A stretch of DNA of 64,000 nt. Origin: an uncultured Dorea sp. (GTDB lineage: Bacteria > Bacillota > Clostridia > Lachnospirales > Lachnospiraceae). Below, one piece after another: positions 45,494 to 53,956 of this stretch. The stretch covers positions 69,405 through 133,404 of the forward strand of contig CAJTVY010000004.1 in assembly GCA_910579925.1 (NCBI GenBank), given 5' to 3'. The position numbers and the translations under genes were made by a program. Position 1 is the stretch's first letter, and the number at the start of each line of letters is the position of its first letter. The notes beneath the pieces were generated by a model, which did no database searches, had not been told where the DNA came from, and saw nothing but the letters and a program-made list of their open reading frames with translations.

Positions 45494-46123
45494 ATGATGT
45501 TAGAAAAGAAGACAACGGATTTTATAGAGGATCTGTCCTCGGCAGAACCAGTCCCGGGCGGAGGAGGAGCATGCGCCGCAGTGGGGGCGTTTGCCGCCGC
45601 CCTTGGTATGATGGTTGCGAATCTGACTGTGGGGAAGAAACGCTATGCAGATGTAGAAGAGGAGATGAAAGAGATTTTATTTCGTCTCAAGGGGCTTCAG
45701 ACAGAACTGATTGCCCTGACGGATAAGGATGCACAATGTTTTGAACCCCTGTCCCGTGCCTACGGACTTCCAAGGGAGACAAAGGAAGAGAAAGATCGAA
45801 AGGAGCGGGTGCTTGAGAAAGCGTTGTTTGAGGCCAGCGTTGTCCCGATTGAATTGATGGAAACCATCTTAAAGGCTATGGAATGCCTGGAGATTCTGGG
45901 GGAAAAGGGCAGCAGGATTGCAATCAGCGACGCGGGAGTCGGTATCCTGTTCGCACAGGCGGCATTAGAGGGCGCATCTCTGAATGTATATATTAATACG
46001 AAGCTTATGAAGAACCGGGAGAGGGCGCAGGAACTGAACAGGAAGGCGGATGCTCTGATACAGGAAGGGAGTGCGTTTCGAGACAGAACATACGCAGAGG
46101 TGCTTAAGAATATCCGTTCATAA
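45494..46123 (+). CDS. fchA: Methenyltetrahydrofolate cyclohydrolase (FTCD-C/FchA family)
   Basis: 209 residues of the formiminotransferase-cyclodeaminase C-terminal family. The signature PVPGGGGACAAVGAFAAALGMMVANLT (about 20-46) is characteristic, as is SRIAISDAGVGILFAQAALEGA. In purine- and amino-acid-fermenting Clostridia the free-standing FchA hydrolyses 5,10-methenyl-THF to 10-formyl-THF. The next gene is a FolD that lacks the residues for this activity, so FchA probably performs the step in this cluster. Confidence 0.9.
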   Translation: MMLEKKTTDFIEDLSSAEPVPGGGGACAAVGAFAAALGMMVANLTVGKKRYADVEEEMKEILFRLKGLQTELIALTDKDAQCFEPLSRAYGLPRETKEEKDRKERVLEKALFEASVVPIELMETILKAMECLEILGEKGSRIAISDAGVGILFAQAALEGASLNVYINTKLMKNRERAQELNRKADALIQEGSAFRDRTYAEVLKNIRS

Positions 46124-46200
46124 ACCGGATATGATAAATGTGTCATCACACTAGACGTGGTTGCCAGGAGATGAGAATTTCAGAAGAGGGAGAGTACGAA

Positions 46201-47046
46201 ATGAGCGTGATTATGAAAGGAACTGACGTAGCAAAATCCATGAAGGAAGAACTGGCCAGACAGGCAAAGAGCCTGAAGGAAAGAGGAATCATCCCCTGCC
46301 TTTCTGTCATCCGGGTAGGTGCGCGTCCCGACGACCTGGCCTATGAACGGGGAGCCAGAAAGCGAATGGAGACGACGGGAATTGAGTGCAGGGTGACAGA
46401 ACTTCCAGAGGATGTAAGCCAGGAGGCGTTTGAGCAGACTTTTTCAAGAATCAATGAAGATATGAGCGTTCATGGAATCCTGCTTTTGCGTCCGCTGCCA
46501 AAGACGCTGGACGAGGAACCTGTAAGAGCCATGATTGATCCGCTAAAAGACGTAGACGGGATGAGTCCGGTTAATATTGCGAAGGTGTTTTCCGGAGACG
46601 ACACGGGATTTGCCCCCTGTACCGCAGAGGCCGTCATGGAAATGCTCCGGTATTACGGGATTGATCCGCAGGGCAGGAAGGCGACGGTCCTGGGAAGAAG
46701 TATGGTAGTAGGACGTCCTCTGTCAATGCTTTTGATGAAAAAGAATGCAACGGTTACGGTATGCCATACCCGCACGGACAACCTGGCTTTGGAATGCCGG
46801 AATGGACAGATTCTGGCAGCGGCTGCAGGAAAAGCAGGGCTGGTCACCGGGGATCTGGTCTGTGAGGGAGCCGTGGTGGTTGACGTGGGGATTAACGTGG
46901 ATTCTGAGGGAAACCTGTGCGGAGACGTGGATTTTGAGAGTGTAAAACGGAAAGCCTCTTATATCAGCCCCGTACCAGGAGGAGTCGGAAGCGTGACATC
47001 GTCTGTGCTGGCGAAACACGTATTGATAAGCGCCGGGCTCAGGTAG
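46201..47046 (+). CDS. folD: FolD-type methylene-THF dehydrogenase lacking cyclohydrolase residues
   Basis: 281 residues. The NAD(P)-binding half (VLGRSMVVGRPLSMLLMKKN, YISPVPGGVGSVTSSVLAKH) and the folate half are intact in outline. By eye alignment with E. coli FolD, Tyr50 is kept (AYERGARK), but Lys54, the key cyclohydrolase base, is Ala, and Gln98 in the VQLPLP motif is Leu (GILLLRPLP). Asp121 (KDVDG) is kept. This predicts dehydrogenase without cyclohydrolase activity, complemented by the adjacent FchA. ATG 46201 is used, after AGAGGGAGAG. Confidence 0.9.
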   Translation: MSVIMKGTDVAKSMKEELARQAKSLKERGIIPCLSVIRVGARPDDLAYERGARKRMETTGIECRVTELPEDVSQEAFEQTFSRINEDMSVHGILLLRPLPKTLDEEPVRAMIDPLKDVDGMSPVNIAKVFSGDDTGFAPCTAEAVMEMLRYYGIDPQGRKATVLGRSMVVGRPLSMLLMKKNATVTVCHTRTDNLALECRNGQILAAAAGKAGLVTGDLVCEGAVVVDVGINVDSEGNLCGDVDFESVKRKASYISPVPGGVGSVTSSVLAKHVLISAGLR

Positions 47047-47097
47047 CGAATGTAACAGCGTTCGTCAGTCCCCTCCATGAATATTTCTGCAAAATGC

Positions 47098-47126
47098 TTG
47101 CGCTAAGAACGGGTATATGGTAGTAT
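47098..47126 (+). promoter_or_regulatory. Possible promoter upstream of the AGCS symporter
   Basis: TTGCGC (47098-47103), 17-base spacer, TAGTAT (47121-47126). The resulting leader would include the hairpin at 47168-47202. Confidence 0.45.
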
Positions 47127-47167
47127 ATTATCCATATTATTGAATAATAATATAGAAACCGTATATG

Positions 47168-47205
47168 AAAAACTCCAAGGATGGAAAAGCTTTGGAGTTT
47201 TTGTG
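47168..47205 (+). terminator. Terminator or attenuator before the AGCS symporter
   Basis: Stem AAAAACTCCAA/TTGGAGTTTTT (11 bp) with a 13-base loop, then GTGTTTATTT. It may end the folD transcript or, if the promoter at 47098 is real, attenuate the symporter gene 38 bases downstream. Confidence 0.7.
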
Positions 47206-47240
47206 TTTATTTGTATGGATGATGAAAAAGGGGGATTTGT

Positions 47241-48626
47241 ATGTATGATATGATTAATTCTTTGGTGCAGGCGGTCAATGACGTGGTGTGGGGGTGGGGC
47301 ATGATTTTTCTGCTTCTGGGAACCCATGTGTTTCTGACCATCCGTACGGGATTCATCCAGCGGTATACCGTCACCAGAGGAATCAGACTTTCTATTGCCA
47401 GGGATCCGGATGCAGAAGGCGAGGTATCACAGTTCGGGGCGCTGACAACGGCTCTGGCGGCAACGATCGGTACGGGAAATATTGTCGGCGTCGGCACGGC
47501 TATTGCAATCGGAGGTCCCGGGGCGGTTCTGTGGTGCTGGCTTACAGGCGTGTTCGGCATTGCAACGAAATATGCGGAGTCCTACATTGCCGTCAAATAC
47601 CGGGTTAAGACGGAAGACGGGCGTATGCAGGGGGGAGCCATGTATGCGCTGGAGAGGGGCCTTCATATGAAATGGCTTGGCATTCTGTTTGCATTTTTTG
47701 CGGCGTTTGCTTCCTTTGGAATCGGATGTGCAACACAGGTGAATGCCATTGCACAGATCTGTGAGACGAATTTCCATATTCCAAAGCCTGCGGTAGGCGT
47801 TGTCATCGGTATCTTGACGGCTATCGTGATCTTTGGAGGAATCCGGTCCATTGCAAAAGTCTGTGAGAAGCTGGTTCCTTTTATGGCAATCTTTTATGTG
47901 CTTGGCTGTATCATTATTTTATGTATGAATTCTGATTATATTATTCCGGCTGTCAGTGTAATCTGCCGTCTTGCATTTACGCCCGGCGCTGCGGCGGGCG
48001 GTCTTGTGGGAAATGGCATTCGCATGGCGATCCGGTACGGCGTGGCCAGAGGACTGTTTTCCAATGAGTCCGGCCTTGGCTCGGCGCCTATTGCGGCAGC
48101 GGCGGCACAGACAAGGAATCCGGTGCGCCAGGCCCTTGTATCGTCTACGGGTACATTCTGGGATACGGTTGTGGTATGTCTGATGACGGGGCTTGTACTG
48201 GTGACAACGATTATGAAGAATCCAGGCGTTAATGCGGATACCATCGACAACGGCGGGAAGCTTACCACACTGGCATTTGGACAGATTCCTTATCTTGGGC
48301 CTATCATACTGACCCTTGGCATCATTTCATTCGCCTATTCTACGATTCTTGGATGGGCTTATTATGGAGAACGATGCGTGGAATATTTTTCAGGCAAGGC
48401 CGGTCTGATTCCTTATCGGATTCTTTACGTTGCGGTGGCTGTGATTGCGCCGGTGATCACGCTTGATCTGGTGTGGCTGATCGCAGATACATTGAACGCG
48501 CTGATGGCGATTCCGAATCTGGTTGCCGTTCTGCTGTTGTCGAACGTTATGGTCAGGGATACGAAAATATTTATACATAATCTGGATGCAAAGGATCATA
48601 CGCCGATTCCGGTGGTGAAAGATTAA
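47241..48626 (+). CDS. Sodium:alanine/glycine symporter (AGCS family)
   Basis: 461 residues, about 10-11 transmembrane helices. Family signatures: FGALTTALAATIGTGNIVGVGTAIAIGGPGA (Na+/substrate site region), FGIATKYAESYIAVKYR, GGAMYALERGL, and ARGLFSNESGLGSAPIAAAAA. AGCS proteins take up alanine or glycine with Na+. Its place after glyA-fchA-folD suggests glycine or serine-pathway supply, though an independent promoter and a hairpin separate it. Confidence 0.95.
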   Translation: MYDMINSLVQAVNDVVWGWGMIFLLLGTHVFLTIRTGFIQRYTVTRGIRLSIARDPDAEGEVSQFGALTTALAATIGTGNIVGVGTAIAIGGPGAVLWCWLTGVFGIATKYAESYIAVKYRVKTEDGRMQGGAMYALERGLHMKWLGILFAFFAAFASFGIGCATQVNAIAQICETNFHIPKPAVGVVIGILTAIVIFGGIRSIAKVCEKLVPFMAIFYVLGCIIILCMNSDYIIPAVSVICRLAFTPGAAAGGLVGNGIRMAIRYGVARGLFSNESGLGSAPIAAAAAQTRNPVRQALVSSTGTFWDTVVVCLMTGLVLVTTIMKNPGVNADTIDNGGKLTTLAFGQIPYLGPIILTLGIISFAYSTILGWAYYGERCVEYFSGKAGLIPYRILYVAVAVIAPVITLDLVWLIADTLNALMAIPNLVAVLLLSNVMVRDTKIFIHNLDAKDHTPIPVVKD

Positions 48627-48638
48627 AGGAGGATGGAT

Positions 48639-49157
48639 ATGGCAAGAAGGATTGCAAAATTTCACAAAGTAAGTTATGAACAGTTCAAAGAAGGATATGA
48701 GGATTCATTTGGAAGGAAGGAGGATTCAGAGATTCAGAGAATCTACGATGAGATCAGGCTGCCAGAACGGGCCACCGCCGGTTCGGCGGGATATGATTTC
48801 TTTGCTCCTGCAGAACTTACATTGAACCCGGGAGATACTGTAAAGGTGCCCACCGGAATCCGAGTGGAGATGGAACCGGACTGGGTATTAAAGTGTTATC
48901 CGAGAAGCGGGCTGGGCTTCAAATACCGGCTTCAGTTAAATAATACGGTAGGGATCATAGACAGCGACTACTTCTATTCGGATAACGAGGGACACATCTT
49001 TGCCAAGATCACGAACGACAGCAAAGAGAAGAAAACCCTCAGAGTGGAAGCAGGCAGCGGTTTTATGCAGGGAATTTTTGTTGAATATGGTATTACGGTT
49101 GACGACTGTGTGACAACGGCCCGTAACGGCGGGTTTGGAAGTACATCGAAAAACTGA
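48639..49157 (+). CDS. dut: dUTP diphosphatase (trimeric dUTPase family)
   Basis: 172 residues. It hydrolyses dUTP to dUMP, keeping uracil out of DNA. Motif 1 ERATAGSAGYDFFAP, motif 2 YPRSGLGFKYR, motif 3 NNTVGIIDSDYF and the C-terminal motif 5 ARNGGFGSTSKN are visible. An N-terminal extension of about 40 residues and a small insert after motif 3 (YSDNEGH) are typical of the longer Firmicute form. ATG 48639 stands 6 bases after AAAGGAGG; the ATG at 48633 touches it. Confidence 0.9.
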   Translation: MARRIAKFHKVSYEQFKEGYEDSFGRKEDSEIQRIYDEIRLPERATAGSAGYDFFAPAELTLNPGDTVKVPTGIRVEMEPDWVLKCYPRSGLGFKYRLQLNNTVGIIDSDYFYSDNEGHIFAKITNDSKEKKTLRVEAGSGFMQGIFVEYGITVDDCVTTARNGGFGSTSKN

Positions 49158-49165
49158 GATTTAAT

Positions 49166-49202
49166 GTGCAGAAATCTGCTTTGATAGCGGCGGTTTTCTG
49201 CA
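49166..49202 (+). terminator. Weak hairpin terminator after dut
   Basis: TGCAGAAA/TTTCTGCA stem with a 20-base loop followed by TATTTTCT. Confidence 0.5.
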
Positions 49203-49293
49203 TATTTTCTGGCGTTTGGGGAATGATAAGTCTGTATATAGTGTGCCCTTGGGGATACTTTTAAAGATTCAGTAAACAAGCGGAGGAATTGCT

Positions 49294-50655
49294 ATGTCAG
49301 ACGTAAAAAAGATCACTTCTTCAAGAGAAGAAAATGCTGCCTGGCTCAACCATGTGCTGCCGGTGAAAGAGAGTTTCGACATTATTCAGCGGGATATTAT
49401 GATTGGCGGGCGGTGCGCCTCTCTTTATTTTATAAATGGATTTACAAGCGATGAATCAATGCTGAAGATCTTAGATTCATTTTTTGGCGTTACAGAGGAA
49501 GATATGCCAAAGGATGTCGTCAGCTTTTCAAGAGAATGTGTCCCCTTTGTGGAGGTGGAAGTTCTGGTGGATTTCGACCAGGTCTTAAAGAATCTGTTGT
49601 CCGGGGTCACCTGTCTGTTTGTTGACGGATATGAGTCCTGTATTGCGATTGACTGCAGGACGTACCCGGCCAGAAGTGTGGAAGAGCCGGATAAGGACAA
49701 ATCTCTGCGTGGTTCCCGGGATGGATTTGTGGAAACCATCGTATTTAATACAGCGCTTATGAGGCGGCGGATCCGGGATCCGCATCTGGTCATGAAGATG
49801 GTGGAAATCGGCGACAGTTCAAGGACGGACGTGGCAATCTGCTATATGAGCGACCGGGTGGATCCGGAACTGCTGAAAAATGTGTCAGACCGTATCAATA
49901 GTATTCAGACGGATGCACTGCGTATGAACCAGCAGAGTCTTGCGGAGGAATTATATAAGCGGAAATGGTTCAATCCGTTTCCGAAATTCAAATTTACCGA
50001 GAGGCCGGACACGGCGACTGCCTGTCTCTTAGAGGGGAAGATTGTGCTTCTGGTGGACAACTCCCCGTCTGCAATGATACTTCCGACTTCTATATTTGAC
50101 ATGATTGAGGAAGCTAACGATTATTATTTCCCGACGCTGACCAATATCTACCTAAAGGTTGCGCGGGCGTTGATTACTCTGATGACGGTATTTCTGACTC
50201 CGGTGTTTCTGCTGTTTATGCAGAACTTAAACTGGCTTCCAGAGGTGTTTTCCTTTGTGGCGGTGAAGGATACGGTGAATATTCCTTTAATCTTTCAGCT
50301 TCTGCTTCTGGAGATTGCCATTGACGGCCTGCGGCTTGCGGCGCTCAATACGCCGAGCATGCTCAGTACGCCCTTAAGTGTCATTGCCGGTCTGGTCATG
50401 GGAGAATTCTCGGTACAGTCCGGGTGGTTTAACTCGGAAGTCATGCTGTATATGGCTTTTGTATCTGTGGCGAATTATACGCAGCCCAATTTTGAACTGG
50501 GCTATGCTCTGAAATTCATGCGTCTGGAACTGCTGATCCTGACGGCTCTGTTCAACTGGTGGGGATTCGTAATCGGAACGCTGATTATCGTACTGAGTAT
50601 CTGTTTCAATAAGACTTTATCGGGAAGAAATTATCTGAATGTAAAGTTAAACTGA
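49294..50655 (+). CDS. Spore germination protein, GerA/SpoVAF type
   Basis: 453 residues. The N-terminal soluble domain (about 1-270) contains the GerA-family landmarks SRDGFVETIVFNTALMRRRIRDP and DPELLKNVSDRINSI, plus GKIVLLVDNSPSAMILPTSIFD. The C-terminal membrane part (about 285-445) has about five helices, with LNTPSMLSTPLSVIAGLVMGEFSV. The standalone gene and length fit SpoVAF, which is associated with the SpoVA channel, rather than a GerA receptor operon with B and C subunits (none adjacent). It marks the host as an endospore former. Confidence 0.9.
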   Translation: MSDVKKITSSREENAAWLNHVLPVKESFDIIQRDIMIGGRCASLYFINGFTSDESMLKILDSFFGVTEEDMPKDVVSFSRECVPFVEVEVLVDFDQVLKNLLSGVTCLFVDGYESCIAIDCRTYPARSVEEPDKDKSLRGSRDGFVETIVFNTALMRRRIRDPHLVMKMVEIGDSSRTDVAICYMSDRVDPELLKNVSDRINSIQTDALRMNQQSLAEELYKRKWFNPFPKFKFTERPDTATACLLEGKIVLLVDNSPSAMILPTSIFDMIEEANDYYFPTLTNIYLKVARALITLMTVFLTPVFLLFMQNLNWLPEVFSFVAVKDTVNIPLIFQLLLLEIAIDGLRLAALNTPSMLSTPLSVIAGLVMGEFSVQSGWFNSEVMLYMAFVSVANYTQPNFELGYALKFMRLELLILTALFNWWGFVIGTLIIVLSICFNKTLSGRNYLNVKLN

Positions 50656-50679
50656 TTCTGTCCCTTAACCGTGTAAAAC

Positions 50680-50722
50680 AAAAGGCAGGAATATCGTTGA
50701 AATGAGATTCTTGCCTTTTAAA
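50680..50722 (+). terminator. Intrinsic terminator after the spore protein gene
   Basis: 13-bp stem AAAAGGCAGGAAT/ATTCTTGCCTTTT with one G-T pair and a 14-base loop. Confidence 0.75.
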
Positions 50723-50779
50723 TATGGAAATGTTAGAATAGGGGACGTGATGATGAATTCACTTAAAGAAGGGATACAT

Positions 50780-52162
50780 ATGAAGAAAGAAATGGACAGT
50801 CAGAGGCTTGGTACTGCGCCCCTGGGAAAACTGATGGTTTCGCTGGCAGTACCGGCAGTGGCGGCGCAGCTGATCAATGTGCTGTATAATATTGTAGACA
50901 GAATCTATATCGGGCATATTTCTGGATATGGGGACGTTGCCCTTACAGGCGTGGGGGTTACATTTCCTATTATTATGCTTATTTCCGCATTCAGCGCCTT
51001 TGCGGGGATGGGGGGCGCGCCCCTTGCCTCTATTGAACTTGGCAGGCAGGATTACCGGAAAGCAGAACTGATTCTGGGGAATTCTGCGGGCATGATTGCG
51101 TTGTTTTCCGTAGCACTTACAATTGGGTTTACCATATTCAAAAGACCGGTACTGTATGCCTTTGGCGCCAGTGATGTGACGATCGCTTATGCTGAAAGCT
51201 ATATCGGAATTTATCTTGTGGGAACCATCTTTGTACAGATTGCCATAGGGCTGAATACATTTATCAGCGGGCAGGGAGAGTCTCAGACTGCCATGTTGTC
51301 GGTTGTGATCGGAGCTGTGCTCAATATTATCCTGGATCCGGTTCTGATCTTCCTTCTGGGGCTGGGGGTGAGAGGAGCCGCCATTGCGACAGTGATCTCA
51401 CAGGCGGTCAGCGCGGCCTGGGTCATCCACTTTCTGACCAGGGGCCGGAGCGTTATAAAATTAAAGCTGCAGAATATGAGACTGAAGTCTGAGATTGTGA
51501 AGCGCATTGCCGGGCTTGGCATCTCACCGTTTATTATGCAGAGTACGGAAAGCATGGTGAGCATTACTCTGAACTCTGGCCTGCAGGTTTACGGCGGTGA
51601 TCTGTATGTGGGAACCATGTCGATCATGACCAGTATCATGCAGTTGATTCTGATTCCGGTGCAGGGGATCGCACAAGGGGTTCAGCCGGTGATCAGCTAC
51701 AGTTACGGAGCGGGAAACAGGGAACGGGTGAAAGGCGCATTCATGAGGCTTGTGGTATCCGGTCTTCTGGGAACGCTGATTCTCGGCGGCATTGCAGTAC
51801 TCGCGCCGGAAGTCTATGCCGGAATATTTACGAACAATGAGAAACTGATTGAACTGACCTGCCAGGTGATGCCGGTGTATTTTCTGGGAATTACCATCTT
51901 CGGGCTGCAGTCTGCGTGCCAGTCCACTTTTCTTGCACTGGGGCAGGCGAAGGTTTCTCTCTTTATTGCCCTTCTAAGAAAAGTATTCCTGCTGATTCCG
52001 CTGGCAGTCATTTTCCCAAGGTTCATGGGAGTCATGGGAGTGTACCGGGCAGAACCAGTGGCGGATATCATCTCAGTGGTTACCACAGGGATCGTATTTA
52101 CATTTACGATGAAAAAAGTTTTGCGCAGTATGGATGAAAATAAGACGTCAAAGGAGGCATAA
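50780..52162 (+). CDS. MATE family efflux transporter
   Basis: 460 residues, 12 predicted helices. Family features include LGTAPLGKLMVSLAVPAVAAQLINVLYNIVDRIYIGH at the start, FISGQGESQTAMLSVVIGAVLNIILDPVLIF, and the second-half SYSYGAGNRERVKGAF. It exports organic cations or metabolites in exchange for Na+ or H+. Start ATG 50780 follows AGAAGGG; upstream in-frame ATGs lack good sites. The DegV gene begins 4 bases after its stop, so the two are translated from one message. Confidence 0.93.
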   Translation: MKKEMDSQRLGTAPLGKLMVSLAVPAVAAQLINVLYNIVDRIYIGHISGYGDVALTGVGVTFPIIMLISAFSAFAGMGGAPLASIELGRQDYRKAELILGNSAGMIALFSVALTIGFTIFKRPVLYAFGASDVTIAYAESYIGIYLVGTIFVQIAIGLNTFISGQGESQTAMLSVVIGAVLNIILDPVLIFLLGLGVRGAAIATVISQAVSAAWVIHFLTRGRSVIKLKLQNMRLKSEIVKRIAGLGISPFIMQSTESMVSITLNSGLQVYGGDLYVGTMSIMTSIMQLILIPVQGIAQGVQPVISYSYGAGNRERVKGAFMRLVVSGLLGTLILGGIAVLAPEVYAGIFTNNEKLIELTCQVMPVYFLGITIFGLQSACQSTFLALGQAKVSLFIALLRKVFLLIPLAVIFPRFMGVMGVYRAEPVADIISVVTTGIVFTFTMKKVLRSMDENKTSKEA

Positions 52163-52166
52163 AATA

Positions 52167-53030
52167 TTGAGGGATTATATTATAACAGTGAACAGTACGG
52201 TGGATCTGCCAAAAGAATGGCTGACAAAGCGAAATGTGCCGGTGGTTCCGCTTAAGTATACCATCGACGGGGAGACCTACGAGGATATGAGCGGCCTGTC
52301 TTCCAAGGAGTTTTTTCAAAAACTGAGAGAGGGGAAGATGGCGGTGACTTCTCAAGTGAATCCGGGCGAGGCGAAGGAAGCGCTCAGACCTTTTCTGAAG
52401 GAGGGAAAGGATATTCTGCATCTTGCGTTTTCCTCTGCTTTGAGCGGTACGTGCAACAGTATGCGGCTTGCGGCAAAGGAACTGGCAGAGGAGTTTCCGG
52501 ATCAGAAGATCATGGTGATTGACTCTTTGTGCGCCTGTCTTGGGGAAGGGCTGCTTCTGTATTATGCGTTAAAGCGTAAAAGTGAAGGCTGTTCCATAGA
52601 AGAGACGGCGAAGTGGGTGGAGGATAACAAGCTTCATATCTGCCATAATGTGACCATTGACGATCTGGAGCATCTCTACCGGGGAGGGCGTATTTCCAGG
52701 ACTGTGGCGGTGCTTGGGGGTATGGTGAAGATCAAGCCCATGCTTCATATGGACGACCAGGGGGCCTTGCAGGTTATCGGGAAAGAGCGGGGACGTAAGA
52801 AATCTCTGAATAAGATCGTAGATACGGCAAAAGCGCAGTCCCAAGGCTTTCAGAATGATATCGTCATGATCACTCATGGAGACTGCGAAGAGGATGCAAG
52901 GTATGTGGCTCAACTGGTAAGAGAAAAGATGAAGGTAGATAATATTCTGATCAATCAGATCGGAAAAGTGATCGGAAGCCATACGGGACCTGGTACGGTG
53001 GCTGTATTCTGTATGGGCGGGAAGCGGTAG
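52167..53030 (+). CDS. DegV family fatty-acid-binding protein
   Basis: 287 residues. The family opening YIITVNSTVDLPKEWLTKRNVPVVPLKYTIDG, the TSQVNPGEAKEALRPFLKEGKDILHLAFSSALSGTCNS lipid-binding motif and DLEHLYRGGRISRT are diagnostic. DegV proteins bind fatty acids, and FakB members feed them to the FakA kinase for phospholipid synthesis; no fakA is adjacent. The chosen start is TTG 52167, nine bases after AAAGGAGG; an ATG at 52134 inside the MATE gene would add 11 residues. Confidence 0.92.
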   Translation: MRDYIITVNSTVDLPKEWLTKRNVPVVPLKYTIDGETYEDMSGLSSKEFFQKLREGKMAVTSQVNPGEAKEALRPFLKEGKDILHLAFSSALSGTCNSMRLAAKELAEEFPDQKIMVIDSLCACLGEGLLLYYALKRKSEGCSIEETAKWVEDNKLHICHNVTIDDLEHLYRGGRISRTVAVLGGMVKIKPMLHMDDQGALQVIGKERGRKKSLNKIVDTAKAQSQGFQNDIVMITHGDCEEDARYVAQLVREKMKVDNILINQIGKVIGSHTGPGTVAVFCMGGKR

Positions 53031-53053
53031 AGCTTCCCGCCCATAGCTTTTTT
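53013..53053. terminator. Strong terminator between convergent degV-like and lysR genes
   Basis: Perfect 13-bp stem ATGGGCGGGAAGC/GCTTCCCGCCCAT around GGTAGA, then AGC and six T. The left arm includes the end of the DegV reading frame, and the LysR stop abuts the T-tract. Confidence 0.9.
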
Positions 53054-53922
53054 CAGCCCTTCAGATACCTTTTGGCATATTCAATAAAGACTTTCATAGC
53101 AGGCGACATGTCCGTGGCCGAGGCAACGGCCATACCCAGCCTGCGCACGGCGTATGGTTTCAGGGGACGGGCCTCAAAATTACCTGTCTTTCCCCGAAGG
53201 ATCAGCGCCGGAAGGATGCTGATTCCCAGATTGTGCTCCACCATGGACAGAATCGAGAAGTCGTTGTGGGACGTGTACTTAATATCCGGCGTTACGCCTG
53301 CTGTCTTGAGGATCCGGTGGACATCGTTCAGATAGGTATAATCAGATACGACGAAGGCGGAACTTTCGAATAATTCAATAGGTATCTCGTCATAGAACGC
53401 AAGAGGATGCCCTTTTGGCATTACTGCAAGCATGGGGTCGTCATACAGATGAATAAAATGATAGGAAGAACTGTTCTGGTAGCTGGTAAATGCAATGTCA
53501 ACCTTGTGGTCGCGGATCCAGCAGGAAAGTTCATATTCATTACCTTCTGAGATGTCAAAATGGATGCCCGGATATTCCTGCCGGAATGCCTGAATAATGC
53601 CGGGGATCCAGTGGATGGAGCAACTGGTGTAGGTTCCGATCTTCAGCGTTCCTTTCCGCGTGCCGGTAAGGAAAGAAATCTCCTGGTTGAGAGACTCGCT
53701 GGCGGAAAGGAGATACCGGATGGCTGGAAGGAGCGCCATTCCCTCCCTGGTGAGGGATACCCCCTGGTGTCCTTTGTGGAACAGGGGGAACCCGACCTCT
53801 TTTTCGAGGGATTTCATCATCTGTGTGATTCCTGCCTGTGTATATCCCAGTTCTTCACCTGCTTTGGTATAACTTCCGGAATCAACGACTGCAAGGAATA
53901 CATTCCATTTTCTAAGTCCCAT
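53053..53922 (-). CDS. LysR family transcriptional regulator
   Basis: 289 residues from ATG 53922, which has AGAAGGGAAG upstream. The N-terminal winged helix (about 1-60) reads VFLAVVDSGSYTKAGEELGYTQAGITQMMKSLEKEVGFPLF. The effector domain follows (TLKIGTYTSCSIHWIPGIIQAFRQEYP, then HNLGISILPALIL). It lies 34 bases downstream of an NSS transporter gene on the same strand, so it may be co-transcribed with and control it. Effector unknown. Confidence 0.93.
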   Translation of the reverse strand: MGLRKWNVFLAVVDSGSYTKAGEELGYTQAGITQMMKSLEKEVGFPLFHKGHQGVSLTREGMALLPAIRYLLSASESLNQEISFLTGTRKGTLKIGTYTSCSIHWIPGIIQAFRQEYPGIHFDISEGNEYELSCWIRDHKVDIAFTSYQNSSSYHFIHLYDDPMLAVMPKGHPLAFYDEIPIELFESSAFVVSDYTYLNDVHRILKTAGVTPDIKYTSHNDFSILSMVEHNLGISILPALILRGKTGNFEARPLKPYAVRRLGMAVASATDMSPAMKVFIEYAKRYLKG

Positions 53923-53956
53923 GGCTTTTTCTTCCCTTCTGAATAAATATTCTGCA

